DNA of 11,766 bases from Chloromonas sp. AAM2 (GCA_004335635.1 QAXH01001627.1:1-11766), one strand, 5' to 3'. Counted from the first letter of the stretch, positions 1-8,857 are shown. Numbers and translations are program-made. Notes: a model not told the origin generated them from the sequence alone.

Positions 1-1038
1 GGACAAGGCGGCACAGGGCAGGGAGGTGGGGAGGAGGGCGCAGTTGAATGTTGCGCCAGATCTCTTGAATGTTGCCAGGGACAGCAACAGCGTCAATTCT
101 ATCGCTATCCGTGGCGCTCGGATGTCAAGTGATGAGGTATGTGCTTTGCTTGCAAGCTACTTTCACTGAAGGAATTTAACGTCCAGCTCGCTCAGTGTTG
201 ACACCGGTGTTAGGCTTGCGCCGGTACCTGTACTTGTTGTGTATCGTGTGCTGGATGCCCGCAGGAGCTGGCTGGTGCCGTGCAGCCGGGCAGTGAGCTC
301 CACTGCTACTGGGCGCGGGTGCACCTGCAGGCGGTGCAGGAGGCAGTGGAGGCGGGGCAGCTGGCGCCACAGCCGCAGCAGGGCGGGGCAGGCAGGGGCA
401 GGGGGCGAGGCACAAGGGGAGGAGGGGGGGCGCGGGGCACGGGACGCGGCTTTGGAGGGACGGCGGGGCGGGGGCCAACTCCCGGTGTGGCCGCAGGCAT
501 CACACTGGAAGCGGCACACGCGGCGTGCTACAAGGCGTTCCAAGCCAGGTGGGTGCAGCACGTCTGGCTGAGTGTGCCTGCCTGAGGTTTACATCAGCCT
601 AGCCAAAACCGCATAGCAATGTGTAAAGCGGATTCAGAGAGCCCACCTGTCCTGCATCCACCAGTATGCAGCGACAAAAATGGATTAGTCGGTCCCCTCG
701 GAGCACATTCGTATCCCACCTGGCCTCACGCATCGCCGAGTTCCAGGGGCCGCACCTCGCAAAGCGTCACTGATTGAAAGGACGCAGATTAACAGGTCAC
801 ACGAGCGTTACACTCACACGCGAGGTCTTTCCTGAGCCCAGCTAGACAGGCACGTGTGAAATTGCATGCAACTTTTCACAACATTTTACTGTTTAATGTG
901 GGTGTGGAGTTTGACGGTCAAGATCGTGTTGTGCTGTGCAGGTATGGGCCGATCAAGCGTGCGACTTTCACTAAGCTGTTGCAGTGGCAGCGTGAACTTG
1001 AGACAGGCGAAGCAGAGGAGGATGAGTTTGAGCTGTGA
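1..1038 (+). CDS. Unrecognised protein, C-terminal part only (gene runs off left edge)
   Basis: Three exons read as one protein. Exon a runs from the edge to 136 (codons at 2, 5, 8...), then a GTATGT donor at 137. Exon b is 265-548, between a CCCGCAG acceptor and a GTGGGT donor. Exon c is 942-1038, after TGTGCAG, ending in TGA at 1036-1038. Phases agree: 0 at the first intron, and a split AG|G (Arg) codon at the second. The left part includes the stretch ARDSNSVNSIAIRGARMSSD. The C-terminus reads ITLEAAHAACYKAFQAR, then YGPIKRATFTKLLQWQREL, then an acidic tail EEDEFEL; it looks helical and globular. A Gly/Arg-rich stretch (about 379-480) inside exon b may be coding or an unrecognised purine-rich intron. 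Where the leftmost exon begins is unknown. I recognise no family. Coding status is fairly secure from matching phases and the nearby poly(A) signal; function is unknown. Confidence 0.6.
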
Positions 1039-1085
1039 TGGTCTGGTCCTACGGAGAGCGAGTGAAAGTGGGCACACTAAAGATG

Positions 1086-1090
1086 TGTAA
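1086..1090 (+). terminator. TGTAA poly(A) signal of the left-edge gene
   Basis: TGTAA lies 48 nt after the TGA at 1036-1038, on the same strand. TGTAA is the characteristic poly(A) signal of chlorophyte algae and normally sits 10-20 nt before the cleavage site, so the mRNA probably ends near 1100-1115. This implies a very short 3' untranslated region. Confidence 0.55.
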
Positions 1091-1543
1091 AGTTTTGGGC
1101 AGTCCTTAAGGACTGAGGTGACAGCAGATGGCAGGGTGTGCAGTGAACGGGATTTCACTGATCGCTGGACACTAGAGGAATTATGTTCTCAGGGGTTCAC
1201 TCAACTAAATGGTGGCAGGCAGCTCAGCTTCTTTGCAACAGTGCGCACAGCTGTGTTTGTTGCCACTGTTCGTGATGTACCTGATAAGGCTTAACAGAAG
1301 TCCCAGTTTCATGGTCTTCGTTGAAGAGAGTGGACTGAGTTGCTAGTAAAACAATTACACACATTGAGAACGGAGCGTTGCAACAGTGCCACAGTGTTCA
1401 ACACAGGTTGATGTTGTAATGGCAGCCTGCTCGTTCAAGTGGCCGCTTGCTTGTGCGCAAAATCAACACTTGTTGCATAAGGAATACTTGAGTTATGCAG
1501 ATTGCATCTGCTCAAAGCCAACGCATCCTTTTTGTTCACATAG

Positions 1544-1548
1544 TTACA
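1544..1548 (-). terminator. Candidate TGTAA poly(A) signal of the disordered-protein gene
   Basis: TTACA on the plus strand, i.e. TGTAA on the minus strand. It is the first such motif downstream of the minus-strand stop at 2226-2224, and gives a 3' untranslated region of about 680-700 nt, which is normal for volvocine-type algae. A second copy lies at 1359-1355. The motif is short, so chance occurrence is possible. Confidence 0.4.
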
Positions 1549-2223
1549 AAGCAAGAAAGGAACCCACATGTGTGGTAACTCCAAGGCGCTCCCCACACAT
1601 GCCACAAGAAGTCCAAATCACTTCATCCAAAGGACGCGCCTGGTATGCTTTGAAGCGCATTGTTCACATAAGTTCACTGCTGATCAGTGCGCCTCGGCCT
1701 GTTGGGCCCCCGACCAACACAGCCAAGGGTGCACTGCCTGCTCAAGCAACAACAACAAACACGTCACACCTCAAGATTCACACCTCCACCTTGTCCATCA
1801 CTGGCCATCCTTGCAGTTGTCAAGCATATCCGCCTCATACATGGCCAACAAATCAGTCAATATCAGATTGGTTTGAGCACCACACCAAGACAATCTTGTT
1901 TCCGTCTGTGTTTCTCAGGATGTCACACATCATGCGATTCTGTTGCTAAGACACAACAGATGCGTGGGTATTGCCACTGGAAATCCCCAGCTTGCAGCAG
2001 CCCTGTCCGTTTGTTCCGCCAGCTGTTGGGCAAACAGTGCCAAGGTCAAACAGCCAGACTTGCGAAAAGTCAACTTCTTCATTGCGTGTGTGACAGCAAG
2101 CGCCCTATCCCATAGGAGGCATGCCAAAGATCTGCGAGCGCAACACACATGCAAGAACATAGTTAAGAGTTCAGAACCATATCCGCACAAGGGTACGCAA
2201 GGATGCAGTGACCTTCACCACAA

Positions 2224-2232
2224 TCATCTCGG
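2224..2232 (-). other. Candidate 9-nt terminal coding exon (Pro-Arg-stop)
   Basis: After the exon ending at 2313, with a good CAG|GTGCGT donor, the acceptor TTTCAG at 2235-2233 in matching phase 0 gives CCG AGA TGA. Two alternatives exist. Reading through the donor gives VRWLKLLA and a stop at 2288-2286. The TTGCAG acceptor a few bases upstream gives HHFSRDDCGEG and further residues, with a stop near 2162. All three change only the C-terminal tail. Confidence 0.35.
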
Positions 2233-5226
2233 CTGAAATGGTGCTGCAAGCAGTGCTGTTAAATGCGCAACAAACAACAAGTACCTCAAGCCAGAAGCTT
2301 CAACCAACGCACCTGCATCTGGTTGCCAGCCATGGGGTTGCCCATGTGATTGGGCATAGGCATGCCCTGCATGTGGCCGTACTGGCCCATGTGGCCGCCC
2401 TGGTGCATCATGTTGGGCATGCCCTGCATCTGCCCCGGGTGGTGCATGCCCATGTGGCCAGCCATGTGAGGGTGACCTCCGTAGCCTCCCATGTGGGCCT
2501 GCAAACAGAAACGTTCAACGCAGTGAGACTCCATGGCACATAGTGCAATGGCATGTTGCTGCGTTGCTGTAAATCAGGTAAGCATGAGGCGTGAATATCC
2601 TTCCCACCTGTGGCATGCCTCCGTGTCCGTAACCGCCTGGGCCCGGGTTGGGGCGGTCGTCGCCCTCGCTGCTGCCCCCGCGGTAACCACGCCCACGCCC
2701 GCGGCCGCCCACACCGCCACCTCGACCGCGCCTGTCAACACACTCACACACACACGAGTCAGGGTCATAACCAGCAAACCAAAAACGCAATTAGATGAGG
2801 ATTGGAGCCGATCTAAAACGCCCGTCCACATCGTCGGCCTCCCTGCTGCTCTCGCTCACCTGCGCCTAGCACGTCCCTCATCGGAGTCCGAGTCCATTCC
2901 CGGGCGCCAGTCACGGTCATCCTCATCGGCCTTGCGACCACGGCCCCTGCCGCGACCACGGCCACGACCTGACACTGCACACAGCCATGCATGACATGAT
3001 ATGAGGGTGACAATGTTTCAAGGTATCTCAGGTGTTTTCTGTTTTACTCGAACATCGCCACAGCAGCAAGAACCATGCCCACTGGTTAACAACACATCGC
3101 CTCAGCAAGCACTACACCACACACACAGCTTGGCTGTACTGCTCTGCCTCACTCACTGCGCTTCTTGCGCCTCTCCTCCTCGCTGTCGTAGTCCTCCTCC
3201 TCCTCCTCTTCCTCCTCCTCTTCCAGTTCCTCCTGCACAGGGGGGCAGTTGATCAACAGTATGTCAAGGCGACAGGCGATCTCCAACCCAACCAAAAGCT
3301 TGAGCAAATATAGTGTCCTGCAGCTCCACTGAATTCATTACAAGATGCGGCGTGCTCTGCAGCTTCCAAACACCAAACGCTTCCTCACCTCATCTGCGTA
3401 CTTGCGCTCTGGCTTGGGTTGCTTGGGCGGCACCAGGCCCATGCTGGGCGCCAGGTGCGGCATCTGGGTCTGCACAATCTGCAGGATGAGCTGGTGGATT
3501 TGCAGCTGCTGCTCGGGGGGCAGCATGTGGCGCTGCTGGATCAGGCTCTGCAGGCACAACAAGGCACAAGAACACACCTCAGGCACTGACATGAAAGAAA
3601 TCACCACAGTTCAAACTACATAACACATCAGCAAACACGTTAACAACGCATGCGGCATATTCTATTCAGAGTTTCCACAAGCAAAAGTTGCAAGCAAGGG
3701 CCGCACCTGCAGCTGCGTTGGCAGTGCCTGCAGCAGTTGGGGGGGCAGCTGGGCAGACAGTGCCGACATGGGGATGGTGGCCGGGTCAAAGGTAGCGCCA
3801 GGTGCATCGGGGGTGCCGCCCTCAGTCTTGGGGCGCTTGCCCCGGCCGCCACGCTTCTTGCCTGCACAGCAGATTAGCCACCGGCTTGAGACAAGCAACC
3901 TGTCAACTTTGACATGCAACAGTGGTGAAGCAAGAAGCACAGAACGGTATGATTACTATGCCAGTTGTATCAGCACACCATGTAGATTTCCATACTGATT
4001 CATGGCGGCCTCTGCTGCAGGCGCCATGCAAAGCAGCAGTGTGTTTGTCATTGTCACCTGATGCGGCTGCTGCGGCCCTGCGCTGCTCCTCCTTCTCCTC
4101 CTCTTCAGCATACATGTCGCGCTTGGGCTTGCGGGAGCGACCGCTCTTGCGCGTGTCAGCATCGTCATCACCACCATCGCTGCCTGAAGCCAATGCATGG
4201 TGACAGGAATGGTTGAGGCAATGCATTATCATTGTGCAAGCAAAACATTGCGTTCCAAGCAGCACATGCAAAGCAGCCAAGCCCTGTTTCAAATTGGCAA
4301 TAGCACTCACTTGGCAGAGCACGTCCCCTCTTCCTGTAGCTGGGGTCATCATACTCGTCATCACCGTCGTCATCAGCATAGTTGCGGGCCATGGGGGGTG
4401 GCTGGCGGTACTGCAGTGGGACATGCTGGTGCTGAGCCAGCGAAGCGGGGATGGCGATGTTGCCTCCTGCCTGGTAAGCAGGCATGGATGCCATCTTTGG
4501 CTGCTCGCCCATGGACGAGTGCATGCCCATGCCTGCAGGCATGCCCTGCTGTGGCATCATCTGTGCTGGCCTGGCCTGCTGCTGCTGTTGCATGACCTGC
4601 TGTTGCATGATCTGCTGCTGCAGAATCTGTTGCTGCATGATCTGCTGAGCGTTGATCTGCTGCGGCATGGCTTGCTGGGGCATGGCCTGCTGTGGGGCAG
4701 CTGCTTGTGGTGCGGTTGCTTGTGGAGCTGTCACTGGCGCTGTGGCCACGGGTGCAGCCTGAGGCGCAGCAGGCTGTTGCATGGCCACAGGTGCAGGCTG
4801 AGCAGGCACAGGTGCAGGCTGAGCAGGCTCAGCTGGTGGGGCGGGCTCAGGCTTGGCCTCCTCCTTTGGGGGCTCAGGCTTGGGAGCCTCCTCTGGAGCT
4901 GCTGGAGGCGCTGGCTCAGTCGCGACGGGCTTGGCCTCCTCAGCTACTGGCTCCGCCACCTTAGGCTCATCCACAATAGGCGCAGGTTCTGCCGCAGGGG
5001 CAGGGGTTGGCTCCTGCGAGAAGAAAACGTAAGGATCGAGCACAAGCCACATGCGCTTTACCACCTGACTCAGCCCGGCATGACGGCTCCCAAGTCGAGA
5101 CCGCGGGACCCAGCGCTGTTGCAAGAGCGACAGAGGCTGCTAGCCAATCTCGCCGCACTACATCAAGGCACCACACAAGAGCCTCACCTGGGCCACGGCC
5201 GGGGTTTCTCCACCCTCGGCAGACAT
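2224..5226 (-). CDS. Disordered Gln/Met-, acidic- and RG-rich probable nuclear protein (~561 aa, 10 exons)
   Basis: Exons, in order: 5226-5188, 5013-4311, 4183-4058, 3861-3707, 3547-3389, 3232-3157, 2968-2860, 2731-2608, 2498-2313, 2232-2224. All introns are GT-AG (80-196 nt) and every phase matches; exons 1-9 give exactly 559 codons. The start is the ATG of MSAEGGETPAVAQ at 5226, closed by a GTGAGG donor. Residues 14-112 are Pro/Ala/Glu/Lys-rich with a PAQPAPV repeat; 119-158 are PQQ(A/I)M and QQQ(I/L/V)M repeats. A Tyr/Asp patch is at 225-238. Basic clusters, probable nuclear localisation signals, are at 239-245, 259-269 (RKSGRSRKPKR) and 291-301. Residues 322-377 are a Leu/Gln-rich segment likely to be helical (LPPQLLQALPTQ, LPPEQQLQIHQLILQIVQTQ). 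An acidic run is at 393-415, RG repeats at 421-475, and Gly/His/Met-rich repeats at 498-559. The make-up suggests a chromatin or RNA-associated protein, by inference only; I know no matching family. The last exon is uncertain. Confidence 0.75.
2735..2758. repeat. Short CA/TG-rich repeat in an intron
   Basis: An imperfect CACACTCACACACACACA run lies in the intron between the RG exons of the minus-strand disordered-protein gene, close to the acceptor at 2732. On the transcript it is TG-rich and may act as part of the acceptor tract. It is a simple microsatellite. Confidence 0.7.
3173..3232 (-). repeat. GAG/GAA trinucleotide tract encoding a Glu run
   Basis: TCC-type repeats on the plus strand encode EEL followed by ten Glu, then DYDSEEE, on the minus strand (residues 395-414). 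The preceding exon ends in ...KYADE, so the acidic block continues across a phase-0 intron. It is followed by RRKKR. Confidence 0.8.
4567..4690 (-). repeat. Imperfect CTG/CAG-type repeat encoding the Gln/Met tract
   Basis: Repeated CTGCTG, TGCTGCATGA and similar units on the plus strand encode, on the minus strand, runs of QQQ broken at regular intervals by Ile-Met, Ile-Leu and Val-Met (residues about 119-158). The interruptions keep the period near five residues, giving a heptad-like hydrophobic pattern within poly-Gln, which could form a coiled coil. This is a likely length-variable site between strains. Confidence 0.75.
4786..4827 (-). repeat. Two tandem copies of a 21-bp coding repeat
   Basis: The plus-strand unit CACAGGTGCAGGCTGAGCAG plus G occurs at 4786-4806 and again, identically, at 4807-4827. 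On the coding strand each copy encodes PAQPAPV in the Pro/Ala-rich N-terminal domain of the disordered protein. Perfect identity points to a recent in-frame duplication. Confidence 0.85.
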
Positions 5227-6569
5227 GATGAGCGGACGCGAGCACAACTTGGTTTGGAGTGGTCACAGGAGGTCCTGAAGCGTGCCTGCGAGCAAAAGCC
5301 ACACCACGCCGGCATCAGCCGACATATGGGGTTTGGGGTGAACAGCACGGTCCTAGCTAGACCTCCTACAGCAGCTTGCTCTGAATCACATAAGCCTGAC
5401 AAGAGCGCGCAAGGTGTGGGTCCGTGCCACTGAGACAGGGTTGCCACCACTTGTGCTGGTCAACGGCATGCTGGGCCTGGTGTTCACGATTACATGGTAA
5501 TAATTGAACCTGTGCGGTGTGATGGCTGGCCTCACGTCGCGCTTGCGAAAATAAGCCGCGCAAAAGGGGCCGCAAACCCAGTCAACGAAGGGTGCCCTGC
5601 CATCCGTGGAACCTATGCCACCGACCTTTGTTAAGTAGGACCAGGCTTCTACTCCTATTAACATTTGTAGGGCTGGACATTTTTGGGTTCAAGAAGGCGC
5701 ACAAGTCAGGCTTTGGGTCAAGATCGACTCTCAGCTGTGTTGTTGTGAAGGTAACAAGCCGAACTGGGAAGCACCGAAGCCGCAAGAATCAGCCGATTGC
5801 CTCACCTGAGGCGGCCCGCAGGTCTTGAAAGTCTTGAGGCTTCCCTTTCAAACCCAAAAAGGAAGACCAGCCCCTGCGCGTCGCAGAGCGCTTGTCAACC
5901 GCTCCACTGCTGTAAGAGAACACAGATGGCCAGACAGACCAGAACTTGACTACGCTGACTAGACGGCCAGTCCAGACCGTGGACGAGGGCCGAGAAAAAA
6001 AATGCAAAGAAACAGTTTCTGATGCAGAGTCTTGCCGCCCCACCCTGTGCCGACCATGCACGCAGTGCACGGCAGCCCGCAAGCACCAGCAGTCCAATGC
6101 CCTGTGCCTTCATGTGGTGGTCTTGCTCACCTCAAGAGCAGCAAATTCTCCTCCAGGAGTCACTCCAATCACAGGGTTCCTCCGCAAGCGCAGAAGAGCT
6201 GGCGCTGCAGGATACTGCGCGCGAGCTGTTTGTCAGCCCCTGTTTGTCAGCAATGCTCCGCTCTTCGAACCCGGTCAAACACCAGCCAGGTGGCACGTGG
6301 GGGTCGTGGTTGGTTTCTTTTGCCTCCCAGGCGTGAGCCGCCTCCGCACGATACAGCGCTGTCCAACACCTATTTTTAAGCTCAAAAGTGAGCAAATAGC
6401 CGGCCACCGGGCTGTTGGTTGAGCGGAAAAGCCAATTCGAAGCCTTTGCTGCGGGTGGTGGGTTGGTATGCTGATAGTTCACGTGTGGTGGCAAGGCGTG
6501 GTCTGAAAAGCTGGTTTTGAAGGCCCCAACCCCAGCCAAGGGGTTGGGTGCCTCACCCGCTCACTCAGC
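5227..6569. other. Shared upstream / intergenic region between divergent genes
   Basis: This lies between the minus-strand start at 5226 and the plus-strand start at 6570, so it should hold both promoters and 5' leaders. I see no clear TATA box or other named element. Two isolated exon candidates exist. On the minus strand, 5909-5806 sits between a strong TCTCTTACAG acceptor and a CAG|GTGAGG donor, open in only one frame. On the plus strand, 6022-6289 runs ATG to a CCAG|GTGGCA donor, including SPQEQQILLQESLQSQ. Neither can be joined to a convincing full gene, so neither is called as CDS. A small direct repeat, CTGTTTGTCAGC, is at 6226-6237 and 6240-6251. Confidence 0.4.
5806..5909 (-). other. 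Orphan exon candidate
   Basis: A 104-nt segment with strong splice signals on both sides: pyrimidine-rich TGTTCTCTTACAG before it and CTCAG|GTGAGG after it, on the minus strand. Only one frame is open; it includes SGAVDKRSATRRGW and LKGKPQDFQDLRAAS. It needs an upstream exon ending in phase 2, and I found no ATG exon with a matching donor. Downstream, the acceptor near 5735 leads quickly to stops. It could be a non-coding exon, a leader exon of the disordered-protein gene, or chance. Confidence 0.2.
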
Positions 6570-7761
6570 ATGGGCACCAAGTCTGACAACGAGACCCCTT
6601 CGATCCTACGCAAGCTCTCCTTGTTCACGTGTCTCTTTTACATTATCTACTACTTGGTGGGTACATGAACATTTCCCTGGATGCTCAGTCGTAACACAAA
6701 CATGTGTGAACAGCTGCTGTTCTGCATCTCTTGTCAAGCAACTCTTGTGCCACACACAGCATCCTGGTCTGACGTATCACCCTGCCACTGCACACAGGCC
6801 AGCATCATATTTGTAGGCGCTTTCAAGGTCCCATGGAACCAGCTGGGCGGTTTTCCGTTTCGCACTTCTATTGAACAGTTTGACCCATCACATGGCGGGG
6901 AAGCGCTAGGTAAGCCAAGAGTTAGGTGAAGCATTGGAAATATACATACAGAAAAGGTAAAGCTGAGCGCAAACGAACGGCCAAGGTCAGTGGCACACAG
7001 TCTCATGCCAGGCTGTGGAGTGCAGCAAAGTGAAGCAGCAAGCGCTACCCTCCATGTTTGTTATGCATGCAGGCGCATGGCTTGCCATGGTGGTCACCTA
7101 CGTGTGCTGCCTTGGCCTGGCGTATTGGGTGGTGAGTCTAAGCGAGCTTGTGCAAAGGCCAGTGGTGTGAACAGGCAGACGTGGTTCATGTGCTCAGCCT
7201 ATGCAGCCACTCGCCTTTCGTCGCTGGCATGTTATGCACATGCAGCTGCACACGTGACATGGCAGTACACCAAGCACGCAACAAAGGTCAAAGCGGTAGT
7301 AAGGCTTCCAACCCTTTCCTCAGGTGCGTGTAACGCGCAAGAGCTGGGACTACCTGGCCTCCGTCTCCATCCTGCACTGGGTCCTGTGCTGCATCGGTGA
7401 GACACCGGGAGGGGATAAGCAGTACACAGCCCCCCTTGGGCACCTGTCAGCTGCTCGTGTGGAGCGTGTGCAACGTGACAGGGTGCTGTGCTGCTGCGCA
7501 TGACTCACGTCCACCTGCTGTATGGCGAGCTGCATGGCCGTGCTGTGGGCCCTTGGCACCTGCTGCATGTCACGCACTGACCATCACCTTCTGGCCAGGC
7601 TCCAGTCTGCGTCCTTGCGTGCCCCTGCAGTCGAGCAGTCGTTCCCTGTCAACTGGGTGTGGTGGCTGACCCTGCTGCTGGCCACCCTCCTGGTGAGCCT
7701 CGCAGCCGAGGTGCTTATCTACCGGTTGAGGGACCTCAGGGACATCGAGCTGGGCAGATGA
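6570..7761 (+). CDS. SYS1/TMEM244-family Golgi membrane protein (148 aa, 5 exons)
   Basis: Exons 6570-6660, 6817-6909, 7073-7131, 7324-7396 and 7631-7761 splice to 149 codons including TGA; all introns are GT-AG and phases agree (1,1,0,1). Four hydrophobic helices fall at about residues 16-34 (LSLFTCLFYIIYYLV), 60-81, 92-106 and 114-134. Family-like features are KSWDYLASVSILHW before and in the third helix, FPxxxxWW at 110-117, and a C-terminal AAEVLIYRLRDLRDIEL resembling the Glu/Tyr/Arg...Ile ending of SYS1. SYS1 proteins (about 150 aa) sit in the trans-Golgi membrane and recruit the ARL3/ARFRP1 GTPase; TMEM244 is a shorter relative of unknown role. The FDP motif in the first loop and the WDY motif lean toward TMEM244, and the C-terminus toward SYS1. 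Start chosen: ATG at 6570, just after a possible CAG acceptor, so a 5' leader intron is possible. Family call confident; SYS1 versus TMEM244 open. Confidence 0.85.
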
Positions 7762-7780
7762 GGCACAAACGGAGTGGCCT

Positions 7781-7820
7781 GATGGCAACTACCCTTCAGG
7801 GACGGCAACTACCCTTAGTT
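7781..7820 (+). repeat. 20-bp tandem duplication in the 3' untranslated region
   Basis: Two adjacent 20-bp units start at 7781 and 7801. Each contains GGCAACTACCCTT (7784-7796 and 7804-7816), and they differ at a few flanking bases. They lie 20-60 nt after the TGA of the SYS1/TMEM244-like gene. I see no function. Confidence 0.8.
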
Positions 7821-8376
7821 CGCACTGCCTGGCACCGGCTTCATGACGCACAAACACCGGACGCCTGTGTGATTGTTATTACAATTGTGTTTACGAGAGT
7901 CTGTCATGCCTGCGTCGGCACGTTTGGTTGTGGCATATGATTTATTTGGCCCAGTGCGGCCCAGGGGCCCAGCTGAGGTAGGCAAGGTGTGAGACATAGC
8001 GCAAATTGCCAGAGACTGCCGCTGGCTCTTCAACGGCTCAAGGCCTCGCAGCAGTGCATGCTTGTCAATCTGACAAGAACCCTCAAACCTAGGGTTGCAC
8101 TTGCCCGGATAACAAGGCATGGAAGTGTGCAAGGCGATGACAGTCGCCCCTTTTGATAGCAGACTTGGAGGGTGGTGATTTAGAATGCAGAGCATGTGCC
8201 ATAGCATTGGATTGGTTCATTTATGTACCAACTAAAAGGATGTGTGATGTACACGTGACCAGTCCAACCAGCCATAACCCGCTTGTCACCCACTGCCGGG
8301 CAGCTTGAGCGTTGGGTAGACTCGATGCAGTGCTGACGTTGCACGTCCTAGGTGGCCATTTCTGACACCAAGATTA

Positions 8377-8381
8377 TGTAA
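8377..8381 (+). terminator. First TGTAA poly(A) signal after the SYS1/TMEM244-like gene
   Basis: This is the first plus-strand TGTAA after the stop at 7761, giving a 3' untranslated region of about 630 nt. A second copy follows at 8434-8438, so alternative ends are possible. Assigned from motif and position only. Confidence 0.45.
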
Positions 8382-8683
8382 ATTCCGGGGGCCGCTGCTA
8401 GCACATCAAGCTAGAGGCCCTAATGTTGCGGCATGTAAGACATGGTCTGCAGTATAGAAGAGTACTCTAGCAGCCTGGCAGCTCAGCCCTAAGTACTGAC
8501 AAATTCTAGGCAGACATAACGCAGCAGGGGGTCGTGTTGCACCAGCAACTGGCTTTGGCGCAGTACGTTTTCAAAGTTCTGCTGTTACAAGCAACTGGAT
8601 AGTGAACAAAACGTACACAGAGAGCCATCCTGCTGACCGTCTCAGCTGGCCAAAAGAATTGAGTGCGAACGATTGAAGCATCA

Positions 8684-8695
8684 TGTAATATTACA
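8684..8695. terminator. Palindromic TGTAATATTACA: poly(A) signal on both strands
   Basis: A perfect 12-bp palindrome with TGTAA reading outward on each strand (8684-8688 on +, 8695-8691 on -). It sits between two convergent genes, where a bidirectional 3'-end signal would make sense, although both genes have closer candidate signals. Chance cannot be excluded. Confidence 0.35.
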
Positions 8696-8832
8696 CGCAC
8701 TGCTGGCAGTACTGGGCAGTACTGCTGGCCCTCCTCGTGTGCGAAGGAATCCTTGCACTGGAGTTTCAAACGCATTGCAGACTGTGCAGCTGCTCCGTTT
8801 GTGGTAACGATGAGTGGCATGACTCACTGATG

Positions 8833-8857
8833 AGTTCCAGGCTGGGTCACTGGAACT
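8833..8857 (+). other. 8-bp perfect hairpin in intergenic DNA
   Basis: AGTTCCAG (8833-8840) pairs exactly with CTGGAACT (8850-8857) around the nine-base loop GCTGGGTCA. It is preceded by a second small inverted repeat, TGAGT...ACTCA, near 8810-8825. The bases CTGATGAG just before the stem resemble a hammerhead ribozyme core, but the required GAAA after the stem is missing. No transcript evidence. Confidence 0.4.

Larger units (their letters stand above)
1039..2223. other. 3' untranslated / intergenic DNA between convergent genes
   Basis: No convincing exon on either strand. The left-edge gene probably ends near 1100. The rest would be the long 3' untranslated region of the minus-strand gene, whose nearest downstream TGTAA signals are at 1548-1544 and 1359-1355. 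An open frame at 1386-1949 (+) starts with GTG, is Ser/His/Cys-rich and has no family signature; I do not call it a gene. Confidence 0.5.

Noticed and set aside
4213..5433. 406-codon plus-strand open frame
   Set aside because: It is antisense to the Gln/Pro-rich exon and flanking introns of the minus-strand gene. Its Leu/Arg/Cys/His/Trp-rich make-up is what reverse-complemented CAG/GCC codons give. The minus strand has consistent splice phases and a good start.
8826..8857. Hammerhead ribozyme
   Set aside because: The CTGATGAG core and stem II are present, but GAAA after the stem and a plausible third stem are missing, so it is not called as an RNA gene.
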